From assembly GCA_037975125.1 (NCBI GenBank), contig CM075854.1, forward strand, positions 60,795,926 to 60,859,925: a stretch of DNA of 64,000 bases, given 5' to 3'. Source of the stretch: Latrodectus hesperus (lineage: Eukaryota; Arthropoda; Arachnida; Araneae; Theridiidae). Numbering within the stretch: position 1 is the stretch's first letter; each line of letters begins with the position of its first letter. A program made the position numbers and the translations under genes. Positions 1-12,229 of this stretch are shown here, one piece after another. Below the pieces are notes generated by a model that saw only the letters and a list, made by a program, of their open reading frames with translations, was not told the origin of the DNA and made no database searches.

Positions 1-2057
1 TATTATATATTATTATATTTAAGTAACATTTATAATGTTTTTCTTAAGCACTATACACATCAAGATTAAATATTTTCCATAAATATACCAGAAATGTTAG
101 AAGATATGTTAGAATAAATAATTAAATCCTAATTTGCCTAAAACGGTATGTTTCTTCTATTTAAAAATATCTAATCTATCAATTGATAATGATGTTTATA
201 ACATAATGTTGAAGTTTTGGATAGTTTCTGAATATTTAAATCAGTTTTTGACATCAGATGTAGCTTCAATGAAAATGTTTTAAAAGTATACATATTATGT
301 ATGTATCAGCACAAATGAATAGGCTGATAAACTAGTTAAAAAGGGAACTGACATTTCCCAATTAAAAAAATATGAAGGTACTATTTATATTAAAAATAAT
401 AAATGCTATGAGGAAAAATATGGCGTTAATTACTTGAAGAAATTAAAAATAAGAGCTGCATTAAGAACTTGGTTTGTTATAACCATAAATCCTAGCTCCG
501 TTGCAGTTGCTGCGCTCCGTAATTGCGACCTGATATAATTGCCTCGCTAGACATCTGCACCACATTTTGTTTATATCAGGGGTGGGTAGACTTCTGGATC
601 ACACGAGCTACTTTTCATTTTTAATGTCTCATGATCGTCTTCAATGTGACGATCTTTCCAAACAAGTATTTCTTGTTGAAAATCAAAAAAATCTAGGTGT
701 ATAAAATAGCCTCCTGTGCATGTTATGCAATCAGAATTTTTTTTTTTTTGAATTGGACATAAATGTTCTTCGTTTCTGGGAGAAAACCTATACAAAAGAT
801 ATTGGCGGCCTGAAGAGTTGATACAGTTGATTTATACCATGACTAAATTTCTTTTAAGTTTTGTGTTATCATAAATTTAGTCATTTATTTTTGTTATATT
901 TATTCTTATGTATTGTTTTTCCTTTTTATATAATTCAATTTTATTCCCTAATTTTTGTGCATCATTCTAATTCATCTTTGGATAAGGGCCAATATTGTAC
1001 AATCCAGTACCTTTGCAACAATAAGTGTATCACTTCAAAATTGGTATTGCATATTATTGAATTCCCAAATTCAATTTCTTATTTTGCTTTTCACCACTTT
1101 AAGATTCGTGAAAATAAGTTTGAAAGCACTTAAGTTCAATAAGTGGAAACACATTGTCACTTACTGAAAGAAAATTAAGTTTGAGGGTACCTGTGTTTAG
1201 GGGAGACTCAGTAAATTTTCTATTTATTATTCAATACTTTAATATAATTAATATCAATTAATCATTTATTTGTTGAATTTAATATTGTATTGCAGTTTTT
1301 TTAATTTATTTAAATGGTTAGCTTAAGGCTTTCTTAAAATATTTTTTTCTTTTAATTTGGCTTTCTCAAACTAGTTGGACTATGCATTTGAGTTATTTTT
1401 TAAGTAAAACATTTAATTAATGTTTTATTTAAAAACTGGAAAATTATTAAAAAAATTCTTGCTAATTTTTACTACATTTTCTGATATGAGAAATTCCTAA
1501 TTTCATAAGCAGTATGTTTGCCTAAAATAAATGATCAGTTAGTAAAACTCGATAAATACTTAAGCATTGAGCTTTTGATGAGCCTATTTACATTCTTTAT
1601 TTCTAAATTCATGCTGTTTGGAATGTTAACTTTTTTCCGTCTGCCGTGTTAAACAGGTTTTTCTTTTTTTCATGTTGCAGAATTTCCCCCCATTAACGGT
1701 GCAATTAAAAAAACATGTCTTATTAGTAGTTGTAAATTCACAGAATTATAGTAACTTGTGTCGTATCAGAACGAGTCAAATTTTCTCATTGATTTTATTT
1801 TGTGTTCACAATATTTATGTTTAGTCGTATCTTTTTTAAAACATCGATAATTTTTTCCGAATTCTTAGTTTTTTAATGGTTAAAAAAAATAAACACCTTT
1901 TTCCAACATATTTTTCTTTATCAGAAATGTTATTGATATGAGGTAAATATATATTTTTCTTAGAGGCTATATGTATGTATTTATACCAATTGAAAAATAA
2001 TTTTTTGCTTTGCTCGAGGAAACCTGAACTGTCTGTTGAATTTTTTAGCTCTCATTT
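1..2057. other. No gene seen; AT-rich noncoding with a retroelement scrap
   Basis: Apart from the RNase H-like fragment near the start, this stretch is AT-rich, with stops in all frames and no recognisable exon. A 74-codon open frame on the - strand (571-795) has no recognisable motif. Confidence 0.5.
305..538 (+). pseudogene. Probable RNase H-domain fragment of a retrotransposon
   Basis: One frame, open from 323 to 538 apart from a TAG at 320, reads NE*ADKLVKKGTDISQ and then a lysine-rich stretch ending LRTWFV. The pattern GNEx-ADKLAKKGT is the end of the RNase H domain of many non-LTR elements (WIPSHVGIxGNExADxLAK). The upstream part of the domain is not visible and the fragment carries a stop. 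Domain call is by eye and moderate. Confidence 0.38.
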
Positions 2058-2190
2058 TTAGTTCAATTTGTGAGGTCGACTCTCACCTCTAATATGGTTT
2101 GGTTGTAGTGATTTACAACACACTTTTTAAATTACAGGTTCATGTCGAATTAGCCGCCGTGTGCAAAAACCGATTGTAAAGCAATAAAAA
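2058..2190 (+). mobile_element. tRNA-derived SINE, partial, old
   Basis: Contains a weakened B-box (GAGGTCGACTCTCACC), then bases matching the SINE body (TTTAAATTACAGGTTC, GAATTAGCC, GTGTGCAAAAA). The head with the A-box is missing or unrecognisable. Confidence 0.5.
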
Positions 2191-2695
2191 AAAATTAGGT
2201 GTATAATTATTTATTGATGGACCAAGTAGGACTCGGAAAAATGATTCTACCTCTTTTTTTTAAACTGAAATAATCTGAGTTTTATCTATGATTTTTTTTA
2301 GTTTGTATGACGTCTGAATTTCTTTATATACACATATTGCTTCGAACATAACTGTTAAAAATTAATGATTATACCCCTAATGATTATGCAAAAATAGCTT
2401 AGAAAAATACTATGGTCTAATTTTTTTAAAGATTGAGCACAAAATTTAAATCAATATTTTTTGAGAGATAATTGTATTTAAGATATTTTGTATCATTGGT
2501 TAAAGCAATTTTAAAAATTTGTTTGAAGAAGAAAAATCAGCCTGGAATGCTTATAAATTAGAGTTATAGCTAAGAACTAAAAAATTATTTTTAGAATCAA
2601 AATAATTCCTAATACACGAGTCGCAGGTACTGCACACGCATCTCGTACGTGGCATGTACCTGCGTTTTAAATAAAGATGAAACTAAAATAGGACT

Positions 2696-2742
2696 AGCCG
2701 AGCTGGCAACTGAATGATAGTACTTAGGCATTCAATTTAAAT
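2696..2742 (+). mobile_element. tRNA-derived SINE, 5' half split by a hAT-like insertion
   Basis: GCCGAGCTGGCAACTGAATG matches the head (A-box) of the better copies at 25457 and 38272. It ends in ATTTAAAT, after which the inserted element starts. The second half resumes at 5791 at the B-box. Confidence 0.65.
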
Positions 2743-3054
2743 CAGGGCTTCAAACCAGGATTGAACCGCAGACTGGAAAAAACTGCTATTTTGATCGGAA
2801 TGAAACTGAACCGAAAAAAAATCAGTTTATTTTGCTTCGATATATCTTATTATTGTCACTGTAACCAGCTTGTCAATATTTTCATATTTAACGTCAACTG
2901 TGTAATTATCATTACATGTACATATCTTCTCGATTTCTGGTTTTGATGTTCACTGGTACTTTTTCTGTTTTAGTTTCTTGTAGAAGGGCAGATTTAATTT
3001 AGTTGAATGCACTAGAAGTATAGATGATTGTTTAAGAAAAATATCGACTCTGAG

Positions 3055-3079
3055 TTATATATATATATATATATATATT
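3055..3079. repeat. (AT)n microsatellite
   Basis: About 12 uninterrupted AT units inside the hAT-like element. Confidence 0.9.
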
Positions 3080-4410
3080 TCGCATTTTAACATGCAATCA
3101 TCTATGGATATTCGTATAGACTGCTATACGAACATGAATATACTAATCAGATGTGTGTCCAGCGGGAAAAAATATCCATTGGAGCGCATTGGCGCAACTT
3201 GTCTTAGTTTGGACTTTGCGATATAAATCCAACCAACCAGTGGAACGCCGGCCCAAGAAAGAAAGGGATTGTGTGATGTATATGTAATAATACGTGTTTC
3301 TAGTTGGTCAGGAGACGAAGAAAGGATAGTGACAAATAATTCATAGATAATAAGTACAATTCTTTACTCAAACTAATTGTGGTCAAGTAAAGAAAAATTG
3401 AAAAAAACCACGTGTAACTTTTAACCAGCTCTATTTAGTTTTGCACACTAAACTCAGTTGCGCCCTTGTTGCGCTTTTTCTTCAAATCCTCATACTGTTT
3501 CATACATACTCATACATGTTTTCTGATATTGAATTACTAACACTGTTGATACCGTAAGTACCTGTGTTTAGTTTTTAAGATCTACTTTTTCTGTGTATTG
3601 GTAACACATTTTCTCAGTATTTATTTAAAAATTTTTCTGATTCGCCCGATAACATACTAATTGAATGAAATACACCAAAATCTCTTTTTTCAATGTTTAC
3701 TTTTACGCGATTTTGAATGAATACAGTTTAAAATATCGCCAAATACACTTTTTTTGAGAAGCGTGGTTTTAAAAATCATCAAAATAAAGATCATTCGAGA
3801 ATTAAGGTTTAAAGTTTCAGCATATTCGACATTTCTAATATTATCTTCTGCCAGATTGGAATATGGGATCTTCTACCCAAACGGAGTATGGGATGGGGAC
3901 CACAAATGTAGAATATTTTCTATGTACAATGTACACTTATTTTTAATTTGTTTGATCAATCTACCGTGTAAGAAAGGTCTTGATGTATGTCAGTGATGCA
4001 TATTTGTTTCAGTTTTTATAAATATTTGTTTTGGAAACTTCAAATAATGAAACACCTACTCTTGCTATTTTATAGCTGACATTTTGTTGACGCTAAAGAG
4101 AAGTATCTAAATTGATAAATCGAAAAAAATAGGACTTCTCTTTGATCTCTTTTTTTTATTTTGACTTTTATATTTGTTCCTTTAGATATATTATCAATCA
4201 TATAAATTTCAGTGGGGTTACAAACGTTTTTCAATAAAATGTTTTGACTAAAACTACCATAATTCTCAGAAGAAAGGCCTTATCAGTAAACGCTGCATAC
4301 GTGGAAATAGCGCAAAAAATAACATTGCAATAATCAGCGTAAACGCTGTATTAAAGCGTGGCATCACGGTAAATGTCACAGTCGTTAAATTTTGACCTTA
4401 TCAAGTTCTG

Positions 4411-4520
4411 TCCATGGTCGAATGCATAGGTCGCTGCTCTCGGATATCAGAATTCATGGATTCGAATTCAATACAGAGATGGATGTTCACAGCCATTCTA
4501 GTTAGTTATAGGAAGTGGAT
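4411..4520 (+). mobile_element. Possible degraded SINE
   Basis: TCGAATGCATAGGTCGCTGCTCTCGG-like head, a B-box-like GGATTCGAATTC, then GATGGATGTT as in the SINE body. Divergent; weak call. Confidence 0.35.
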
Positions 4521-5790
4521 CCCAGTATCATTTGCTTTAATTTAACAAAATAGTACACTATAGTGCTTTAAACCAAAGTAAACCAATAACAAGCACTGTA
4601 ACGAAGAATATATAAAAATCAGAATGCCCACAATTTAAACTGACGTGAATGGGAGGAAAGAATATCAATGTTGCGAGACCTCATTTAGCTGAATAAAGCA
4701 TTAATGATTTCTTTCTATTCATATCAGTAGAAGCGTTTCATCAGCTGAAATTTTAAACGTAATAAATGCCACACGCTACTTGCGGAAATTAAAAGACGAA
4801 AAATAAATTATTCCATTTATTTTTGCTCTTTGAAAGATTCTTCGAAACTGTTAATATTAATTCTTAATGTTTATGGTGATGTTTCATAGAAAATTAATGA
4901 TTTTTTTGACTTTTCACCAATGAAATTACTGTAATCATTTATCTTATCACTGAATTATAAACTACTGTCAATATATATAATCTAATTACTAATCTTCTAT
5001 TAGGCATATAAATAATGTACTATATACTATACTATAGTAAACCATATAATAGATTATTACTAGAGCTGCAACGAGCACTCGATATGTACTCAATACTCAG
5101 CCTAAATTTGACCGAGTAACCTGTAGTTTTAAAAATTAAATATTTTTTTAGCAATGAAAGGAATTTATTACTGATATATCAAAAATTATTACTTAGAATA
5201 TAAAAATATGGCTATTAAATATGTGACCATTAAACAAAATCATGAATTTAAAATTAATGCTGATTAAAATTATAATTTATACAAATAAAGATAAATCTCT
5301 TTTCAAAGTAGAAAAAATATTTCAAAGTGATAGCTTGTAAAAAGAAAACACAAAGAAATATATGCTGTTAAAATTTTTATTTGTAAAATTATTATATCAG
5401 GTTATGATGTAGAAACACACCCCCGCGCCCGCAATTACCCTTATTCAAAAAGCAGATTTTTTTTTTTTTGCAAATCTGTTTTGGCTCAGGAAAAAGAAAA
5501 AACACTGTTTAGTGGTGCATATAAGAATTTTTTCCCAATTATGTCTGAAGAGAAAAAGTTTTATAATTTTCCCATAAAATGGAAAAGAACTATAAGACTA
5601 ATAAAATTTACTTGCTTTTTGTTTGTTTATAATAGAATTTTATTTTTTAATACAATTGAGAATATGTATAAAGTTATTCATTTGAAACTGAACCGAAAAC
5701 CATTATTTTTGATGAATTGAAAACCGGAATTAAACCGATATATATTTCTTAGTTGATCCAGGACAAAAAATACGGTTCGAAGCCCTTGTT

Positions 5791-5885
5791 ATTTAAATAG
5801 CTCGGGAATTCGATTCCTATATCAGACGTTTATGTTTGCAGTAGTTTGGAATATACTTTAAATTGTGGGTCATGGATATTAGCTT
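5791..5885 (+). mobile_element. tRNA-derived SINE, 3' half beyond the insertion
   Basis: Starts with the duplicated ATTTAAAT, then the B-box GAATTCGATTCC and the body (GTTTATGTTTGCAGTAGTTT, TTTAAATTGTGGGTC). Joined to 2696-2742 it gives the normal SINE order. Confidence 0.65.
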
Positions 5886-6562
5886 TAGTGAGCAAAAAAG
5901 ACCGTATAAGGACAACAGAACCTTATCCAATTATTAAATATGATAATTAGGGTATAATAATTCATTTATAGCAGTAAAATGTGGGAGATTAATTTATCCT
6001 GTTTCAGTTTATAAACCCTTAAATATTTTAGAGTCAAAATTGACCTATATTAATACTTAAGAAAATATTCTTATACTCCTTTAAAAATTAAAATCACTCG
6101 AAGTTTAGTACAATTCATGCTTGTTTTATTAAGTTTTTTTTCCGGTACAATTTATCTTTGACGATTAAATACACCTAATCGCCTCATCGTTTTTCAAATG
6201 ATTAAAATGAAGCCTTGCTAACGCTGTTTTCTCTAAACTTCCACACCACATCAGCAGGATATCAGACTTTTGAAAAACTGAACGTGTATAAGCCTTCTCA
6301 ATATTCTGGTCTTTTTTTAATCCGTTATATTAATGGCATAATTAAGACATCGTTTCTTATCAGTTATTTTTTCTTGCAACTCCCTTTAAATTGAATCATA
6401 TGCAGTGGAACCTCGCTTACGATCATACTTCATTCTAGAATCCTAATCTCTTAAAGGAAAACACTCGTTATACAAAACAATTTTTCTTCTATAAATTAAT
6501 GTTAAATATGATAATACGTTATATTTCGAAAAAATGTTCCCAAAATGTTATGCAGGTTTATC

Positions 6563-6566
<4 letters not shown>

Positions 6567-6594
<28 letters not shown>
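6567..6594. repeat. Poly-A tract, 28 bases
   Basis: Uninterrupted run of A. Confidence 0.95.
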
Positions 6595-6597
<3 letters not shown>

Positions 6598-6889
6598 AGT
6601 AACATATTATAGAAACTGAAATTATCATTTTTCTTCAAACCGCAAAATGAACTTACAGTGGAATAAATGAACTAATTTATTGGAATAAGTGAATATAAAC
6701 AATAAAATGTACTAAATGAATGTTACTATGTAGTAATTTGCGTTTTAATATATCACAGGTCTTTAATTTGAAAACCTCCTTTCAAAAACTTGAAATATAT
6801 TATTTTAGAATATGAAAGTAACATTGAACGATTTTTTGCAAATATTTGCTATTTTCTAACTAGTATTTATTAAGGAACATTTTATTTGC

Positions 6890-6897
<8 letters not shown>

Positions 6898-6939
<42 letters not shown>
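6898..6939. repeat. Poly-A tract, 42 bases
   Basis: Uninterrupted run of A about 300 bases after the first one. It may be the tail of a retroposed sequence, but no body or target duplication was recognised. Confidence 0.95.
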
Positions 6940-6941
<2 letters not shown>

Positions 6942-8037
6942 AATTTATAAGTTGAAAAATTTGAATGCTCTTAGATTTTAAAGTAGACAATTGACTTCGA
7001 AGTCAAGTTATGCATAGTTTTTGTCAGCGCATTGACTGTAACTGGATTAGGTATTTATTTTCGTTCATGCGAGTCTATTTGAGAATTGAAGCTTTTCCAC
7101 GTGACTCCGCAGGGATTCTTCCTGTCCCTTCAGGCCAAAGCAAATGAATCAGGTTGGAGTTTCGTTCGTCCCCGTGCAATCTTAACACGGAAATATCCTC
7201 TAACTTCTAAGAATCATTTTTGCTAAGGGGTTAAAGTAATTAATTACTCTTGAAATCTGACAGAAAAGGTGGTTGGGTCGAATAGGACTCTAATATTTTT
7301 TCATTTATTGCGAAACATGTTTTTTCTTGTTTCGAAACTGATTTTTGAGGATTCATCGTTAAGATATTTTTTAAAAATGTTTCAAGTGACGTTGGTTGAG
7401 TTACAAAATATGCAATAACCAACATATATATGCCATGAAATAAATTTTCATCATTGAACTTTTAATTAAAGTCTTACAATATTTTTTCATTCATTTAATA
7501 ACTAGTTAAATATCGTAGTTAATAAAGTATGCAATTTATAAATTGTTGTGTGTGTGAGATCCTTTATCATTGAAACCAGTATCATTAATCTATGAAGTGA
7601 GATTTTGCAATACTTAAGGTATCTAGGCTGGTTTCTAACTATATAATATTTAAATATTCATGAATTTAAATTGGGACTTTATCTATATAGCAAACTGGAC
7701 AGTTATTTAAGAGAATGACTGAAGGATTGATAATGAAGAAGGGGGGGAAGCTTGTGGATTCTTTTTCCGTATCTTTTGATCGGTTATTAAAAAATGTTAG
7801 TCTTTTTCATACATACAATGCTTGTGAGCTTTTAAGGTTGTCTTTCTATGTTAGTAGTACTAATGAATGGGAAAAATGTTTGAAAAACCTGCAGAATTCC
7901 ATTCTTGCTCAAACACTGAATGTGCAGAATATCTTAAATATTCATAGCAACTCTTAACAGTTTTAAATAAAAACGATTTCTTAAAATCAAAGTTTTGCTT
8001 AATTTATATTTGTACTTATATTCATGAATGAAATATA

Positions 8038-9587
8038 CTCTGCGTGAAAAAAGTAGGACCCTAGGAATTTTTCAAATAAGAGAGAACTTTGAATTTTTAC
8101 AAAATTTTATTACAGCATTTATATAAACTTATTTACAATCAGATAACTCTATCTGTAACATGAAATAATAAAAAAACCTCTTGTTTATTACAGTTAAAAA
8201 TTAGTTTCAACACCATCATACTTGTGTGAAAAATGTAGCAGCACAGTTCTAAATATGAAAATAAATCTTGTTAATAAGAAATTTTTCGGCCATTTAGTTT
8301 AATTACTTCAAAAACTGTTTGGCATTGAATCATATAAGACTTGAATTTCGGTTTGACACAAATTGTCCCAGTTCAAAACTTCTCGAAGTTTGATTAAAGA
8401 TTCACATTGCAAGATCCGGCGTGAACAGGCTGAACAATTACAGACCCTTTATTTTCAACACTTTTGAGGTCTGGATTTTTAGCAGGTCATGGTAAAACTC
8501 GAACATTATTTCTTTCATATCAATTTTTAACGCCATTGTTCGTGTGGTTTGATGCTCCATCTTGCTGCAATATCCAACTTTCTCCACCTGATTAAGCACC
8601 ATAGGGAGAAGGCTCTAAATTTAAAGTTTGAATGTAATCTATATGCTTCTGACTTCCGTCCAGAAACACTAGATTGGTATTCTCACCGTACTCAACTGCT
8701 ATCCAAACCATTAAACTGACTTCTCATCTGCCTGGTAGAATAAGTTTCTTCTTGTGTAACCAGACAATGCCAATAACATTGATAACTGTGTGGTCCATCT
8801 AAATTGAATAATTTTTTCATCATAAAAAACAAAACAAAAAAACTGACGTCCATTCGGACCTCCAAGACATGTTTTCTTTGACCCACTTGTAGCCGGTGTT
8901 GAACGTGCCTTTCGTTCCATTTAGGATGGTGCTTTTTTTCTTGAATATAAACGCTTTCGATCTTTTTACGTAGTTGTATTCTTCTGGTTTCATGTGTGAT
9001 ACCAGCTTAATCTTGTACTTTTCCAATGATTCCACTTTTTTTTTTAATGTTCCTTAAGTGTTTTCTTTGATTACGTAGTGTCAAATTTTTGGGTCTGCCA
9101 ATCTTTGCTTTTCTCTGACCCTTTGAACTTTTCAAGAAGTTAAAAACAGCATTTGGACTGATGTGTAGGTGCATTACGATTTCTCTTACACCGTTACCAG
9201 GATCTTTATATGCCACAATTTGGCCTATTTGAAATTCTCTTAAATGTTTCTTCCTGGGCATTTTAACTGTACAAAAATAGAGGACTTTTTTCAACAAAAT
9301 ATATCTTTTGAAAGAAAAACAATTTAAAAATATTATGTTTCCAACATATTAAACCGCTACAGATCTCAAAATAAGAATATTTTTGCAGGTGTCCTTCTTC
9401 CTTCACAGACCAAAAATCCTTAAGTGCTATTTTATAATATTTCTTTAGTGTTAGATAAAACTCATTTACTTAAAATAAAAATAAAAAATAGTTTGATAAA
9501 ATAAAAAGAAAAATTGCATTAAAATTGCGCTTAAATTTTAAAAGCACAATTTATAAAATATGCATATTCTATTTTTTTCACGCAATG
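8038..9587 (-). mobile_element. Tc3-like (Tc1/mariner) DNA transposon, both ends present
   Basis: The left end (from 8038) and the reverse complement of the right end (from 9587) both read C-x-x-TGCGTGAAAAAA and agree at 16 of the first 19 positions. TA lies outside each end (8036-8037 and 9588-9589), as expected for Tc1/mariner insertion. A broken transposase fills the interior on the - strand. At 1.55 kb the length is about normal for an autonomous Tc3-type element. Confidence 0.8.
8290..9261 (-). pseudogene. Tc3-like transposase, broken by frameshifts and stops
   Basis: From a start at 9261: MPRKKHLREFQIGQIVAYKD, an N-terminal helix-turn-helix of Tc3 type, then GRPKNLTLRNQRKHLR (linker/second HTH). 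Further on, in shifting frames, are the catalytic blocks: VFYDEKIIQF (first Asp), NLDGPHSYQCYWH, TNLVFLDG, WILQQDGASNHT (second Asp) and PAKNPDLKSVEN (acidic third residue). The family cuts and pastes DNA with a DDE active site. At least two frameshifts and several in-frame stops mean it cannot make an active enzyme. The region near 8900-9035 overlaps in two frames, which marks one shift. Confidence 0.75.
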
Positions 9588-9589
9588 TA

Positions 9590-11696
9590 ATAAGACTAAA
9601 TTATATGACTAATATTTAGGGCATAGTATATGCCTGGATTTCAGATTAGTCAAATAATTTCTTTCTCCCTCTGACAGTTTTAAAATTCAATATTAAATGC
9701 ATTCTTTAATGCATTTACAAAATATGTCTTGAAAAGAAAAGAAAACATTTTCGAGAACAAATTCATCACCAGCGTTCTTAACGTATAATAATTTGCCTAA
9801 AAACTTATTCGACACAAGATTTTTAATCATGCTTATATAGTTTCCTTTAATATGTTCTGGTGTTTTGTAGCAACTCCTGTTTTTTTTTTAAATTTTACTT
9901 CTTGCATTTAATGGTGCCTTTCTTTACATATATTTGCTAATTATTAAATTTTAAAGTAAATAGCGCCTTCCTTTTAATCTGGACTGTTATTTCTTTGGAT
10001 AAATCCAGAAACTTTGAAGTATATCTGTATTAACAAGAATTGACAATATCTATGATAATATTTACTATTCTTTTATAGTTGGAGTAAGTCTTTCCGAAAT
10101 TGTTATTATTATATCTACTGGAGAAAAACTTCAATGACTTTTTTAAAATTATTTGATTGTTTGTAAATATTTTATAACAGAGTTTTTGATTTAAAACACT
10201 AATGTTGCATGTGCAGGAAATAATTCACAGCTGTATGAATATTTTTGTCATAGGAGTAATCTCATTTTAGGCAAATTCTGAATTCACAAATTATAAATAT
10301 ACTTTGTAATATGGAGTGAGGTTTCATCGGAAACACAAAAATATATTGTTACACAACTACTTAGCAAAATAAAATCATGGGGCCTGGGATTCTTATCTGC
10401 ATGTCAGATTCTCTCTCTGCAGTTTTTTTTTTGTTATCAGAATCCAGCGAAAGGCAGCAAATATCGTTACCGAACTGATACTATTTCTTGCATATAAACT
10501 GCATCATGCATGGAGGTAATCCTATTTAAAAACATTTAGTAAAAAGATTATAAAAAACATCATTATTTATTCAGTTCATTATTTGACTTTAAAATAACTA
10601 TGTAAAAGAGTAACCAGTTTTTAAAAATTTAGATGGACTGTTTTTGTTTGATCAGTTGATGTCTACCAATTTAATATATGCGATAAAATGTTTTCCCTTA
10701 TTTGTTTCTGCTTTATAGTTGTTAACTATGTTCTGAGAATTGTTCTATAGGAAGTTTCTGAAAATTCCACTGTATTATAGAAAATAAAAAAAAAATGTAA
10801 ATTTCGTTGTTTCCTGTACCTGATATTCAGAGAATTTTCTTGCGTGTACTGAGAATTTTAAGGGTCGAGACGAAATTTAACTGCGTATTGTGTGCGTTGT
10901 TTATCGTATAAATTTTCAATCATTTATGCAAAAAGTTATAGGTTAACATTTGTAAAAGATTCATTATTTATTTTACTAAATCAAGATATAATTATTATTA
11001 AATCAGCACATGATTCCTCGCTATCAGTTTATAATAACGAAAAGAAAAAAGGTTTTAAAAGTTTTCACTCAGAGTGGAGTGATATATTTATATTCCCGAT
11101 TCTCTAAAAAATAAAGAACAATAATTGGGGCACTTTAAAGTGAAATTCAATGAACATATAGAAAATGAATTTCTTTCACAATAACCATCTCTGCATACTA
11201 AATGTAATAAATAAATTTTTTACGCAATTTTGAAATAATCCCAGAAATTTTTCCGCTATGTTTAGATTTTTTAATAATTGTTAACTGAGATAACGAGATT
11301 CTGTGTCATCCAAGAATTAGCCTTCTTAGGAAAAAAGGGACGTCAGACAAACAAAACAGACCTGTTATCCAATAAATGTTTTGCTTATATTATAAATTAC
11401 TATTGTAGTTTTTTTATACCAAAGGACTTGCGAAGCAAAAATTTATTACCTAAAGTGAATTTTTTAAACGCAGGTAGAATAAGATTTGATTTCATTACTA
11501 AAAATACACTATTTAATGATGATAGTTCGAACAAGAAGAAAATACACAACACACACATAAATAACATTATTTTCTACAATTAAGTAGTTTAATCCCTTAT
11601 GCTTTTCTTTTGCTATAGATGAATTCAAATAAGAATATTCTGATTTATAATATTCATGAATGTTGATAGTGAAACGTTGATTACTCTTAATCTCGT
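9590..11696. other. No gene seen
   Basis: AT-rich noncoding sequence. Short open frames such as 10892-11107 and 11278-11583 show no motif and have the composition of the surrounding DNA. Confidence 0.5.
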
Positions 11697-11775
11697 GTGC
11701 GCTGCCAGCTATTGAATTGTAAGTGCTCTGTCTTAAGTTTGACAGTTCGTGGTTTCGATTCCCCTTTTGACAACA
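11697..11775 (+). mobile_element. tRNA-derived SINE, head only
   Basis: GCTGCCAGCTATTGAATTGT (A-box region), then CAGTTCGTGGTTTCGATTCC with a good B-box. The 3' body is not evident; a DNA transposon begins 35 bases downstream. Confidence 0.6.
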
Positions 11776-11809
11776 TGGAGAAGATAGGCTAACTGCCTTA
11801 GCAATTTTA

Positions 11810-12149
11810 CAGGGTTCGTACATAAATTTCAGCATAAAACTCTTGGAAGCTCAGAATTCCGGGAACTCCTAAAAACTCCTGGAATTCTAAAAAAGTTTTA
11901 AGGTCCCTTAAAACTCCTGAAATTTTCACTTGACTCCTTGAAAGTCGTGAATTACTCCTGGAATTTTTGCTTACCTTGATGCATTTATTTTTGGTTTGAA
12001 AATATTATAATTTTCGTTTTAATATTTTAAAATTTTCAATGAAATTGTTCGATTACCAAATAAACTATTAATAAAAAGATTCACTTGTGTATGCCATCCT
12101 GTATGGGATTTTTCTTCTTGTGACGAAATTTATAAAATTGAGGTTGATC

Positions 12150-12229
<80 letters not shown>

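Larger units (their letters stand above)
2743..5790. mobile_element. hAT-like DNA transposon (degenerate or non-autonomous), 3.05 kb
   Basis: Left end CAGGGCTTCAAACC (2743-2756) and right end GGTTCGAAGCCCTT (5774-5787) are inverted repeats matching at 12 of 14 positions. ATTTAAAT flanks both sides (2735-2742 and 5791-5798); three extra bases sit before the right copy. An 8-bp duplication and CAGGG-type ends fit the hAT superfamily. No transposase or hAT dimerisation motif is visible inside, so it is probably non-autonomous or badly decayed. It carries a degraded SINE near 4411 and a short (AT)n at 3055. Confidence 0.6.
5886..8037. other. No gene seen; poly-A tracts and AT-rich sequence
   Basis: Contains two long poly-A runs (6567-6594 and 6898-6939). 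A phrase at 6404 (CAGTGGAACCTCGCTTA) resembles pogo/Tigger transposon ends, but no partner end was found. An 80-codon open frame at 7715-7957 has no recognisable motif. Confidence 0.5.

Noticed and set aside
571..795. 74-codon open frame on the - strand
   Set aside because: No recognisable domain, poly-T run in the middle, and composition like its surroundings.
3110..3260. SINE-like phrase with AACCAACCAG and a small hairpin (CGTATAG...CTATACG)
   Set aside because: Only the tail-like phrase matches; head and boxes are not recognisable, so it was not called.
6404..6460. CAGTGGAACCTCGCTTA, resembling a pogo/Tigger transposon end
   Set aside because: No inverted partner or TA flank was found nearby.
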